Of a stretch of 64,000 nt of DNA, positions 35,783-45,005 are shown one piece after another. This DNA is from Halorussus salinisoli (GTDB lineage: Archaea; Halobacteriota; Halobacteria; Halobacteriales; Haladaptataceae). The translations under genes were made by a program, and so were the position numbers. The stretch spans positions 1 through 64,000 of the forward strand of contig SZNP01000011.1 of the NCBI GenBank assembly GCA_005239435.1, written 5' to 3'. The stretch's first letter is position 1; the number at the start of each line of letters is the position of its first letter. The notes under the pieces were generated by a model, which saw only the letters and a list, made by a program, of their open reading frames with translations, was not told the DNA's origin and did no database searches.

Positions 35783-37120
35783 TTAGTCGTGTTCGCCGGT
35801 GCGCTGTCGCAGCGTCGTCCCGGCCGGCGGGCCGTTGAGTCGGGACTCGATATCGCCTGCGTCGATGGCGTCGGCGAGTTCCGCCATCGCTTCGCGGTAG
35901 ACTGCGAGTGTGTGTTCGACGGTTTCGTCGTCGTGACTGTACGACGGCAGTTGGCTTCCGGAAAAGAGGATTCCGCGTTGGAGACATTCCTGCATGAAGA
36001 GGCTCTTTGCTAGCCGGTTCATCTCGCCGTCGGTGTCGTAGAACTGTATCGAAGACCGCGGTCCGAAGCCCTCGCACGTCGTGTAGTCGCTCAGCCCGAA
36101 CTCTGCCGCGATGTCGTTGTACCCCTCGATGAGGGTTTCGCCTTGACGCCAGAGGTGGTCAACGACGTCCTCTTCACGAATCGTCTCGATGCACGCCTTT
36201 GCCGCGGCAAGCGACATGGCCTCGCCCGCGTACGTCTCCGAGAAGTATACGTCGTCTCGTTCGAGTAGTCGCATGACGTCTTCTCGGCCGGCAATTGCCG
36301 ATATCGGGAAGCCGTTGGCCATCCCCTTCGCGAAGCAAGCGATATCGGGTTCGACGTCGAAGTACTCCTGTGCTCCGCCGAGCGCGTACCGGAAGCCGGT
36401 GAGAACCTCATCGAATACAAGTAACGCACCTTCCTCACGCGCCAGTTCGCGTACCCGCTCAAGAAAGTCGTCAGTTGGCTTTTGGAGGTTCATGGGCGTC
36501 GTCACGACCGCCGCTACCTCGCCCGGATTGTCCTCGAATATCGTTTCGAGGCTCTCGATGTTGTCGTACTCGAACGATTCGGTCATCCTGCCAACAGCAT
36601 CTGGAACTCCGCGGTCCATCTCCGTCGCAGCGGTCCAGATGTCCGGCCAGCCGTGATACCCCTGAGTGGCGATTACATTCCGGTCCGTGTGAGCGCGGGC
36701 GAGCTTCGCGGCCAGCGTCGTCGCGTCGTTGCCGTTCTTCCCGAATCGAACCATCTCGGCGCAGGGGACGCTGTCAACTATCAGCTCTGCGACTTCTACC
36801 TGAAGCGGGTGAGGCATGGAGAACATCGTGCCGTCCTGGAGTTGGCGCGCCACCGCCTCACGAACTGCCGGGTAGTTGTGGCCGAGGATGACAGGACCGA
36901 GTGCCATCGGATAGTCGACGTACTCGTTGCCGTCGACGTCCCATACGCGACAGCCCTTCCCCTTTTCGAGGTGGGTCGGGGCCACCTCTTGTACCCACTG
37001 CTTCGGGGCCTTGCTTCCCGTTTGCGTACACCCAGGAATTACGTCGCGGCCTCGCACTAGCAACTCTCGTGACCGTTCTAACGAGCGGTCAGCCGGCTCA
37101 ATAGCGTCCCGATCGGGCAT
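35783..37120 (-). CDS. Class III PLP aminotransferase, glutamate-1-semialdehyde aminomutase type
   Basis: 445 residues, as usual. The PLP aspartate is D237 (LLVFDEVLTGFR) and the Schiff-base lysine is K265 (CFAKGMANGFPISAIAG). The N-terminus SRELLVRGRDVIPGCTQTG resembles GSA-aminomutase-like aminotransferases found in sugar and antibiotic clusters rather than the haem-pathway enzyme, since the segment around the active site differs from HemL. It may move an amino group on an amino-deoxy sugar or polyol. It is a single gene on the minus strand with no recognised partner. Confidence 0.85.
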   Translation of the reverse strand: MPDRDAIEPADRSLERSRELLVRGRDVIPGCTQTGSKAPKQWVQEVAPTHLEKGKGCRVWDVDGNEYVDYPMALGPVILGHNYPAVREAVARQLQDGTMFSMPHPLQVEVAELIVDSVPCAEMVRFGKNGNDATTLAAKLARAHTDRNVIATQGYHGWPDIWTAATEMDRGVPDAVGRMTESFEYDNIESLETIFEDNPGEVAAVVTTPMNLQKPTDDFLERVRELAREEGALLVFDEVLTGFRYALGGAQEYFDVEPDIACFAKGMANGFPISAIAGREDVMRLLERDDVYFSETYAGEAMSLAAAKACIETIREEDVVDHLWRQGETLIEGYNDIAAEFGLSDYTTCEGFGPRSSIQFYDTDGEMNRLAKSLFMQECLQRGILFSGSQLPSYSHDDETVEHTLAVYREAMAELADAIDAGDIESRLNGPPAGTTLRQRTGEHD

Positions 37121-37350
37121 TGCCTCGATGTTTCTCGACCCAAAGAATTAATTCTTTGCGTTGTCCCAGTCGGAAGCCCGATACGTGACCCGCCGATAGA
37201 TGCCACGACTGCGGTGATACGCGGGCGTCCACGGAGAGCGCCATACCGGTCTTCGAACGACGAGTGCGGCGTCTCACGATAGCAGGCCAAGTGAATGCGG
37301 AACTCGATATCTCAGTTCGGGCTGTGGGGGAGGTCGAACTTCATGGATAC

Positions 37351-37358
37351 GATTTATG
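37351..37358 (+). promoter_or_regulatory. TATA box of the beta-propeller gene
   Basis: GATTTATG ends 23 nt before the ATG at 37382 and decides that start over the in-frame ATG at 37343, which lies upstream of the box. Confidence 0.5.
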
Positions 37359-37381
37359 AGGCCGGGGCTGCATCGGGTCGT

Positions 37382-39205
37382 ATGGAGGAGCGAGCTCGAA
37401 TCACTAGTCTCGGACGGGCAGCCCCGACTATCTCGATCTCGGCGTCGTGTCGCGTCGAAGACGAAGTGTACGTCGGGACGCGAAGTGTCCACCCGAGTAG
37501 GATTGCAGCAGTCGACCTGATGAGCGCGACGACTGGCGTCGAACACGAGGTATCCAGTGTCACCGGCGTCCGTGGAATGGTCGAACTCGATGGGATCGTC
37601 TACTTTGGAACCTATCATCCGGCAGCGCTCTACCGGGTCGATCCTGACGGGACAGGGGTGACAGAACTCGCCACGTTCGACGACGAGTCGTTCGTCTGGG
37701 ACGTGACGGCCGCAGACGGATGCGTGTACGCGAGTACGTACCCCAACGCGACGGTCCGCGAGTACGACGTTGCGGCAGGTGAGATGCGTTCGCTAGGTCG
37801 AGCACACGAGGACGTTGACTACGCCCGAAGCATCGTCGCCAACGAGGACACCATCTACGTAGGAGTCGGAACGAAGGCGCAACTCGTCGCAATCGACCGG
37901 AGGAGTGGAGAGAAGCGGTCGATTCTCCCCCCTGAGCTGACTGACGAGAACATGGCCTATGAACTGGCCCTGACCGATGATGAAGTATTCGTCCGGCTAA
38001 CCCCCGACGGGATCCTCTGCGCAATCGACCGTACGACCCCGTCTTCGTTCCGAATCGTCGACGAGGACGTCTCGACGTTCGCAGTCGATGCGGGGACGGT
38101 GTACACGTTTAAGAATGGGGCTGTCTTCCGGTATGGAGCCGAAGGAAACCGGGAACAAATCGGCCAGGGGAGCGAGAACTTCGAGCCCTTCTGGCTGTCA
38201 GTCGACGACGGTCGTGTCGTCGGAGCGGCGTCCGACGGCTCCGTCTGGTCGTTCAGCGTCGGCGACGTCGACATTATCGACTTGGCCGACGCTGGCATGA
38301 GCCTCGGCGCAGAGCAACCACAGGCAGCGGTCGTGCTTGACGATGCCGTCTACGTCACGTCTCACGGGAAAATCCACCGCCACCGTGCTGGCGAAACCGT
38401 CGAAACCCGGAGTGTTCCCGGTGAGGGCAAAGCGATGGTTGCCGTCGACGACGCAATCTATATCGCTACGTATCCGGAGGCAAGCGTCGTCGAGTACCGA
38501 CCCGAGAGCGATGAACTCCGGCCTTTCGCGACGATTGGCGAGGCGCAAAACCGGTCGAGGACTATCCACTACGACGAGCGACGAGACACTCTCTACGTCG
38601 GGAGCCGTCCAGATTACGGGCACATCGGCGGTGCCGTGACCGCGGTCGACCGGGCAACCGGTGACGCCCGGGTCCATCGAGACGTCGTCGAGGACCAGTC
38701 GATTTCGTGCATTGCCCGCGACGGCGAGGACGTCTACCTCGGGAGCGAAATCCAGGGCGGACTCGGTATTGAGCCAGTTGCCAGTACCCCACGCCTCGTC
38801 AATTGGGATCCGGATACGTTCGAGGTAGAGTGGGAACTCACGCCTGTCGAGGAAACCGCGGGTATCGACGACCTCGTGGCGCTAGATGGGACGCTGTACG
38901 GGGTAACCGTCGACGGTGGCCTCTTCATCGTCGACCCCGACGTCCCGGAAGTCGTCCATCGCGGGACGGCGACCGACGGATGGACTACACTAACGACGTA
39001 CGATGGAGTGGTATACGGGTTGAGTCTGGATGCCGTGATTGCGATCGACCCCGACACGTACGAGGTGACAACCGTCGTTGACGACCTCGATGGCAGGTGG
39101 TACGGCAACCCTCGAATAACGATTGGAGACGAGGGCGAAATCTATGCACTCTCTGGCTACGAACTCGTCCGTGTGGAAGGTCACCTGCGAAGTGACAGAG
39201 TATAG
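37382..39205 (+). CDS. Cytoplasmic beta-propeller protein
   Basis: 607 residues built from repeats of 45-55 residues around a strand of the type DD-x-Y-V/I-G/A-T (VEDEVYVGTRSVH, LDGIVYFGTYHPAAL, ADGCVYASTYPNATV, VDDAIYIATYPEASV, RDTLYVGSRPDYGH, LDGTLYGVTVDGG). The pattern resembles PQQ-type and oligogalacturonate-lyase-type propellers, and there are probably seven or eight blades with possible duplication. There is no signal peptide or membrane segment. Function unknown; in this setting a lyase or carbohydrate-binding protein for imported oligosaccharides is possible. The start was chosen from the TATA box. Confidence 0.7.
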   Translation: MEERARITSLGRAAPTISISASCRVEDEVYVGTRSVHPSRIAAVDLMSATTGVEHEVSSVTGVRGMVELDGIVYFGTYHPAALYRVDPDGTGVTELATFDDESFVWDVTAADGCVYASTYPNATVREYDVAAGEMRSLGRAHEDVDYARSIVANEDTIYVGVGTKAQLVAIDRRSGEKRSILPPELTDENMAYELALTDDEVFVRLTPDGILCAIDRTTPSSFRIVDEDVSTFAVDAGTVYTFKNGAVFRYGAEGNREQIGQGSENFEPFWLSVDDGRVVGAASDGSVWSFSVGDVDIIDLADAGMSLGAEQPQAAVVLDDAVYVTSHGKIHRHRAGETVETRSVPGEGKAMVAVDDAIYIATYPEASVVEYRPESDELRPFATIGEAQNRSRTIHYDERRDTLYVGSRPDYGHIGGAVTAVDRATGDARVHRDVVEDQSISCIARDGEDVYLGSEIQGGLGIEPVASTPRLVNWDPDTFEVEWELTPVEETAGIDDLVALDGTLYGVTVDGGLFIVDPDVPEVVHRGTATDGWTTLTTYDGVVYGLSLDAVIAIDPDTYEVTTVVDDLDGRWYGNPRITIGDEGEIYALSGYELVRVEGHLRSDRV

Positions 39206-39246
39206 CCCGGAATCGCTGTCTGGGGACATCGCGCCCTCCGACGAAT

Positions 39247-40245
39247 TCAGATGTAGTCGTCGGTCATGAGTTCAAACCGTTCGCGCGGAATCTCGTGGTT
39301 GAGTGGTTCCCTTTCGACGAACCGTTCTATCTCAGAGATCACGGTCTCTGCGAGTCGGCTTCGGGATGGCGCGCCGGCGACGTGAGGAAACAGGTCTACG
39401 TTTTCGAGAGACCTCAGCGGGCTTTCCGATGGAAGTGGTTCCTCGTTGTAGACGTCGAGGACTGCTTGAATGCGTCCGCTCTCTAATTCGTCGACCAACG
39501 CTGACTGGTCGACGATCTTCCCCCGGGCGGCGTTGACGAGCAACGCATCCTCCTGCAATTGGTCTAGCCGCTCGGCGTCGAGGAGGTGGTGGGTCTCTGA
39601 AGTGAGCGATGCGTGGATAGACACGATGGGTGACTCCGAGAGGACAGTATCGAGAGACTTGAGGTGGGCGTCGTAACCCTCAACTGCGGATTCCTCGACG
39701 TACGGGTCGTAGACGAGCGCCGTGACGTCGAACGGGTCAAGCAGGTTGAGCAGGGTACGTCCAACGTCCCCTAACCCAACGAATCCTACCGTCCGGTCGA
39801 ACAGTGTCTCGGTCCGGTCCCATTTGTCCGGCCAGGCGCCTGCCCTCATCTCCGCGGTCAGGTTCGGGACGTCCCGGAGTCCACTCAGGATGTACGTGAG
39901 AACGCCCTCCGCAACGTATTTCGACATCACTTCGTTGGCGCTACAGACGGTGACGCCCTCGTCGTAGAGGGCGTGTGAGCCGACGACTGCGACGCTTCCA
40001 CCGATGTGCGCAACGAGTGAAAGGTCATCTGCGCGGGCCAACGCGGTTTCGTCGAGAGTCGTCGTTCCCCAGCCGGTGATGCAGACGTCGATATCCTGGA
40101 GGCTGTCGGCGAGCTCTTCGTTAGTCAGTTGGTCAGCGTGCTCGTTGTACGTCACATCTCCGAGTCGTTCGAGTCGCTGTCTCTGTTCCGGAGGGAGGAG
40201 GTTTTCACGCAGTTCCCCTTCCGGGAGCGTGACAAGTATATTCAT
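39247..40245 (-). CDS. D-isomer-specific 2-hydroxyacid dehydrogenase
   Basis: 332 residues. The NAD-binding loop is VGFVGLGDVGRTL (GxGxxG). The catalytic set is Arg in LVNAARGKIVDQSAL, Glu in LDVYNEEPLP and His in FPHVAGAPSRSR, all in normal order. These enzymes reduce 2-keto acids or oxidise D-2-hydroxy acids such as glycerate, phosphoglycerate or sugar-derived acids with NAD(P). Here it may handle a product of 2-keto-3-deoxy-acid cleavage. It converges with the beta-propeller gene (41 bases between stops). Confidence 0.88.
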   Translation of the reverse strand: MNILVTLPEGELRENLLPPEQRQRLERLGDVTYNEHADQLTNEELADSLQDIDVCITGWGTTTLDETALARADDLSLVAHIGGSVAVVGSHALYDEGVTVCSANEVMSKYVAEGVLTYILSGLRDVPNLTAEMRAGAWPDKWDRTETLFDRTVGFVGLGDVGRTLLNLLDPFDVTALVYDPYVEESAVEGYDAHLKSLDTVLSESPIVSIHASLTSETHHLLDAERLDQLQEDALLVNAARGKIVDQSALVDELESGRIQAVLDVYNEEPLPSESPLRSLENVDLFPHVAGAPSRSRLAETVISEIERFVEREPLNHEIPRERFELMTDDYI

Positions 40246-40411
40246 CGTCTTACCGGTGTCGGGTTAGCGTTATAAGCGTTCGGACGACGAGGTAACTATG
40301 CTAGCAGCGTAACTGCAGGCCGTTCGCCCGAATCGCCGAACTCTACACAGCGTCGCTGGTGCGTTGGCGACACCCCTAGGTTTTTGTCAAAGTGTCCAGT
40401 CGAATTAGCCG

Positions 40412-42124
40412 ATGATTGACTCCCATTTCCATCTCTGGACTGCCGACAGTTCTACTCCAGAGAAACGTGGGGAACGCGCCGCCCAAGTCCGCCAGCTCAC
40501 CGAGGCGACTGGCGTCGACAAGGTCTGTCTTATCGGCGACCTGGGAGAGACCGTCAAGGAGTGCCGGAAGAACAACCAGACCGTCGCGAAGTACGTCACT
40601 GAGTACCCCGACCTGTTCTACGGGTGGGCACGGGCGAACCCTCAGTGGGGTGAGGATGCTGTCGTCGAGTTCCGTCGAGCCGTCGAGGCGGACGGTTTGA
40701 TCGGACTGAAAAACCACTTCGGACCACACGACATCTCTGGTTCGGACATGAAGGTCTCGAATCCCGAGTTTTTCCCACTCGCAGAGGCTGCAGCGGACCT
40801 GGGTGTCCCTATTCTCGTTCACGTCGGCCAGCGTGAGGACCCATTCCCCGAGGAGTGGCCGACAGAGTCGTACACGGAGGACGTCGTCGAACTCGCCCGC
40901 CGGTACCCCGACCTGTCAATCTTGGCGGCTCACATCGGTGGCGGCGGTGACTGGGAGTACCGGATCAAGAACATCGAACACCAGGAGAACGTCTATCTCG
41001 ACGTAAGTGGCAGCGTCACTGACGCGGGTATGGTCGAGATGGCCGCGGAGTACCTCGGTGTCGATCGGCTCGTATTCGGCACCGATACCTGGTTCTTGCC
41101 GGGAGTCGGAAAACTCGAAGGAGTTGACCTCACGCCCGAGGAGAAAGCGAACATCGCCTACAACATGGAGACGTTGATTCCTGACGATGCGCGCGGTAAG
41201 CTCGACCCGTCAGAGGTCGACCGTCGTCGCGATGCGATTGTCGATCACTTTGCGGAGCGAGCTAAGCCGGTCGAGGAACCGGTAATCGACGTCAACGCGT
41301 TCCTCGGTGAATTCCCATTCCGGGATGTTGATGCGTCGGCCCAGGCTCTACTCGGTAAAATGGACAAGAAGGGCGTCGACCGTGCGCTCGTGTCCGCGGT
41401 GGAAGGGTTGTTCTACCGGAACAAGCAGGCCGCTAACGAGAAACTTGCCGAGCGCGTCACGGACCACGGGGACCGGCTCGTGCCGGTTGCGACGATTGAC
41501 CCGACCTACCCCGCTTGGAGAGCCGACTTGGATGCCTGTCGAACTGAGTACGGCATGCAAGCGGTGAAGATGCTCCCCGCCCACCACGACTACGATCCGG
41601 CCGACCCGGCGGCGAAGGAACTGGTGCAGGCATGTGCCGAGCGGGACTTGCCCGTGATCCTTGCTGCGAGCGTCGAGGATCAGCGCCAGCGCCATCCACG
41701 AGTTCAGCTACGAGGATTCGAAGGAATGCGCTCGAAGTGGTGGTCGGACGAACAGGCCGAAGCCATCATCGAACTACTCTCGGACTGTCCGGAAGCAGAC
41801 GTAATTGTCGCCGACGCCTGGGACAACGCCGCCCAGATAACGCGGAAGACGACGACCTCCTACGCTGACGGGGTCTATTTGGAGAACGACGCCCGTAGCG
41901 GCGAGACGTTGTTCGTTCTCGACGACCTGTACCTGTTTTTCCTCCATCAGGGCGAGGAAATCGTCGACGAGGTTGGTGTCGACAACCTCGTCTGTGGGCC
42001 AAAACTCCCGTTCCGCGTATTCGAGGCCCATCACGCGAAGACGCGCCATCTCCCCGTCGAAGAGGATGAGAAGACACGAGTCCGCTTTGGCAATGCCGAG
42101 GCGCTGCTTGAGGAGGAATCGTGA
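40412..42124 (+). CDS. Tandem amidohydrolase: active-looking domain fused to a degenerate copy
   Basis: 570 residues, twice the usual 280. The first half has all amidohydrolase-2 metal motifs: MIDSHFHLW, LVHVGQ, LAAHIGG and FGTDTWF. The second half starts near residue 290 (VIDVNAFLGEFPFRDVD) and repeats the same fold order, but His-x-His is Asn-Ala-Phe, the second His region reads VILAASV, and the last ligand motif is CGPKLPFRV instead of GTD. The second domain has therefore lost its metal site and may be structural or regulatory. The stop overlaps the next gene by 4 bases (GTGA). The substrate is unknown. Confidence 0.85.
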   Translation: MIDSHFHLWTADSSTPEKRGERAAQVRQLTEATGVDKVCLIGDLGETVKECRKNNQTVAKYVTEYPDLFYGWARANPQWGEDAVVEFRRAVEADGLIGLKNHFGPHDISGSDMKVSNPEFFPLAEAAADLGVPILVHVGQREDPFPEEWPTESYTEDVVELARRYPDLSILAAHIGGGGDWEYRIKNIEHQENVYLDVSGSVTDAGMVEMAAEYLGVDRLVFGTDTWFLPGVGKLEGVDLTPEEKANIAYNMETLIPDDARGKLDPSEVDRRRDAIVDHFAERAKPVEEPVIDVNAFLGEFPFRDVDASAQALLGKMDKKGVDRALVSAVEGLFYRNKQAANEKLAERVTDHGDRLVPVATIDPTYPAWRADLDACRTEYGMQAVKMLPAHHDYDPADPAAKELVQACAERDLPVILAASVEDQRQRHPRVQLRGFEGMRSKWWSDEQAEAIIELLSDCPEADVIVADAWDNAAQITRKTTTSYADGVYLENDARSGETLFVLDDLYLFFLHQGEEIVDEVGVDNLVCGPKLPFRVFEAHHAKTRHLPVEEDEKTRVRFGNAEALLEEES

Positions 42125-42834
42125 ACACCCACAAGCGAATCGACTACCGCGAAGATGCTGGCCACGAGCGAGCGGTAACGGCAGTGTTCTTCGATGTCGA
42201 TGGCGTCGTCGTCGACTCAGTCGTTCACAAGTCTGCCTCCCTCGCGGACCTCTTGGTCGACGATCTCGGTCTCGACGTCGCTGTCGATAACCTGATCGGT
42301 CTGAACCGCCGTGACAAATACGACTACCTGCGCAAAACGACAGACGTAGACATCTCCGCCGAGGAGTTCATCCGCCAGTACGAAGCTACCCTCGACGGAC
42401 TATACGCCCGGGACGTCACCCTTCTCGATGGCTTCCCTGCGCTCCTGAGGGACCTCCGCACGGTCGGTATACCTGTGGGACTCGTTTCTGCCGGCAGGAT
42501 GGCCCAAGTCGAAACCGTCGTCGAACGGTTCGACCTTGAGGAACTCCTCGATACCGTGGTGACCGCCGACTCCATCGACGGGAAGAGCAAGCCCCATCCC
42601 GACCTCTACGAGCGTGCTGCGGCCACACTTGGTATTCGTGTAGACCGGTCAATCGCCGTCGAGGATTCCGAATATGGCGTACTCGCGGCGACTCGCGCGG
42701 GAGCCTATTGCATCGGGTATGCGCCGCCGGCGAATCCCGTTCAGGAGCTCGGTGCGGCCAACGAGGTGGTCGAAGGACCGGCCGAACTCCGCCAAGCAAT
42801 TGACGTACGTGTCGGTATTGACGGCGACGTATAA
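42121..42834 (+). CDS. HAD-superfamily hydrolase (beta-phosphoglucomutase/phosphatase type)
   Basis: 237 residues with a GTG start overlapping the stop of the double amidohydrolase (coupled). Motif I is FFDVDGVVVDSV (D25, D27), motif II is VGLVSAG, the lysine is in DGKSKPHPD, and motif IV is VEDSEYG. The alpha-helical cap type fits sugar-phosphate phosphatases and phosphomutases. Since it is coupled to the amidohydrolase, a joint pathway is likely. No sugar kinase was seen in the window. Confidence 0.88.
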   Translation: MNTHKRIDYREDAGHERAVTAVFFDVDGVVVDSVVHKSASLADLLVDDLGLDVAVDNLIGLNRRDKYDYLRKTTDVDISAEEFIRQYEATLDGLYARDVTLLDGFPALLRDLRTVGIPVGLVSAGRMAQVETVVERFDLEELLDTVVTADSIDGKSKPHPDLYERAAATLGIRVDRSIAVEDSEYGVLAATRAGAYCIGYAPPANPVQELGAANEVVEGPAELRQAIDVRVGIDGDV

Positions 42835-43621
42835 CCCTCAGTTACTCCTCGACGAACGGAAGCGATTCACTCTCCATCTTGTTTTTCGGCGTCGGTTGTC
42901 TGGTTCACGAGAGGTGGTCCGGTGTTTTCGGGAGACGCTGTCGATGGCTGTTGGAGTGACCAGCTGTGTCCGAGGAGCCCGTTACGTTTGTTACTGAAAA
43001 CCAAGCTCGGAGATGCTTCGACGGCTTTCTATCGAAGTGATTCCGGAATAACTAGCGAATTTCGACTCTAGAACTGACCCTCTTCTGCGTAAACGGTTGA
43101 GTAGGGGCTACCAAATCTACTCCTATATAGTGACTTCGTCAGTCACGTACAGATAGTAGCAGGTTCGGAATCGTGGAGAACTGAGGATTCACGGTCGCTG
43201 TGAACGATTCCTCCGGCAAACAGCCTCGAGACTCTTCTTCAAGTCGCGGGGCTTCCTCGCCACTCGATTGGATAGTGGAAGTCCCCAGGAGGAACTACCC
43301 GTTACAACATTGGCTTACAACATCGGCTCCGTAATGGTAACTTCTTCTCCCTGAGACTGTTCAAAGAGTCCTCCCGCCGATGGGTTTGGGCTCTGATAGC
43401 TCCCGATCCGCAGGTCTGGCCCCTCATAGCTTCGATAGCGAGGGTCGACAGACACCCCGAGAAGAATGTGGTTTCGGTAGTTTCTCGCTCGAGGAAGTCC
43501 CCCGAGTAGTATATTATTTTACATTACTAAACAAATGACGGGGTTCGTGTTTTTGGCTCGATTCGTCCGAGTCAACCAAAGGGTTATACGAGTTGCAGTC
43601 AGTCGTAGCACCGTGGATAAC
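42835..43621. other. Long intergenic stretch
   Basis: 787 bases without a supported gene. An imperfect hairpin lies at 43183-43213 (stem TTCAC/GTGAA with flanking GAGGA/TCCTC), perhaps a terminator. The minus strand has an open stretch of about 60 codons without a start, between about 42862 and 43055, which may be chance. A TATA-like GTTATAC near 43581 would serve the CapA gene. Confidence 0.35.
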
Positions 43622-44884
43622 ATGACGGACCTCCCATCACTGCAGACCGACCTCGGTTCTGGTGGTGGCGTGGGGACGTGGTCGCTGTTCGTCGCCGGTG
43701 ACTGCTTCCTCCCGGTCTCAACAGACGCCAACCAGTTTATTGATAATCGGCTGCAAGAACGGATACGGAACGCCGACCTCGCGGCAGTAAATTTCGAGGC
43801 ACCTGTCGTACCATCTGACACCGACGCAATCGATAAAAGTGGACCGGCCTTGGAGATGCACCCCGATGCTGGTGAACGGCTCGCAGCTGCTGGATTCGAC
43901 CTGGCTACGTTAGCGAACAATCACGTCATGGACTACGGACCTCCCGGATTGGAGCGGACGCTCGACACCTGTGAGGCGGCAGGCCTCCAGACAGTTGGCG
44001 TGGGGCAGGATGCCGACGATGCTCGTTCTCCCGCACGTTTCGAACCAGTTCCCGACGTTGATGTCACGGTCGTCAACGTCTGCGAGCGCGAGTTCAACGT
44101 CGCCGGTCCTGACAGTCCCGGTGCTGCCTGGGACGATTGCCCCGAAGTGACCGAAACCATCGCGACTGCCGCCGAGTCTGGTGACGTGGTCGTGGTAGTT
44201 GCCCACGGCGGCGTCGAGTACGTTCCCCTTCCACCTCCCCAGCGCCAGGAGCGCCTCCGGCGGTTCGTCGACAGCGGAGCCGACGTCGTTGTGGGGCACC
44301 ACCCTCACGTGGCGCAGGGTTGGGAACGATACGGCAACGGCCTAATCGTCCACAGTCTCGGAAACTTCTATTTCGGAACCCAGACCGACTCCCCGAGTAC
44401 TAGTCGGGCGCTTGCCCTCGACGTGTCGTTCGAGGGTGGGGAGGCTGTCGACGTGGAACTCTTCCCAACAGCCGTTAGGGAGGGATCAGTCGGTTACCTG
44501 CCGGACCCCGATGGGTCTGAACTACTCAGGTACGTAGAGACCGCATCGGAGGTCACCCGTAATCATGAGCGACTTACTGCTCACTGGCAGGACATCGCGA
44601 TTCGGACGTTCTACGAACGATACTCGAATTGGCTGCAGATGGGAATCGGCGACAACCTTGCTCGTGCGAGCGCAAACCCGAACGACCCGGGCTGCCAGCG
44701 GCAACTTTGGGACCCGGAGGAACGTCGTCGGGGTCTGCTCACTTTACTAAACGTGATTCGGATGGACTCTCACCGCTGGGTGATGACCACGGCTTTGTCT
44801 GTGCTGGCCGGCGAGACCGAGGACAAGCGGTCGGAGTCCGTCCGGAATCAGGCCAAGCGTCTTCTCGACTGGACGCAGCCCTGA
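43622..44884 (+). CDS. CapA-family (PGA_cap) metallophosphatase-like protein
   Basis: 420 residues from the ATG at 43622; the frame is open upstream to 43535 but crosses the promoter. CapA landmarks are FVAGDCFLP, AAVNFEAPVV, TLANNHVMDYGPPGL, VVVVVAHGGVEY, VVVGHHPHVAQGWERYGNGLIVHSLGNFYF. The fold is related to metallophosphoesterases, and in bacteria CapA takes part in poly-gamma-glutamate export. No CapB or CapC partner is present and there is no signal peptide, so a poly-glutamate role is doubtful. A hydrolase or exopolysaccharide role is possible. Confidence 0.85.
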   Translation: MTDLPSLQTDLGSGGGVGTWSLFVAGDCFLPVSTDANQFIDNRLQERIRNADLAAVNFEAPVVPSDTDAIDKSGPALEMHPDAGERLAAAGFDLATLANNHVMDYGPPGLERTLDTCEAAGLQTVGVGQDADDARSPARFEPVPDVDVTVVNVCEREFNVAGPDSPGAAWDDCPEVTETIATAAESGDVVVVVAHGGVEYVPLPPPQRQERLRRFVDSGADVVVGHHPHVAQGWERYGNGLIVHSLGNFYFGTQTDSPSTSRALALDVSFEGGEAVDVELFPTAVREGSVGYLPDPDGSELLRYVETASEVTRNHERLTAHWQDIAIRTFYERYSNWLQMGIGDNLARASANPNDPGCQRQLWDPEERRRGLLTLLNVIRMDSHRWVMTTALSVLAGETEDKRSESVRNQAKRLLDWTQP

Positions 44885-45005
44885 CGCCGTTCAGAGATAG
44901 TATATAGACCGATGTCCGATTCAGTATCACTGTTCGTTGCCTGCGGCCGCTCCGCCGACGGCGAGCACCGAGCCAAGCTTTGATCTGAGTACTGGCCTGG
45001 TCACG

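Noticed and set aside
43183..43213. Hairpin in the 787-base gap considered as the end of a transposable element or guide RNA
   Set aside because: The stem is short and imperfect, and no transposase or TnpB remnant is recognisable next to it.
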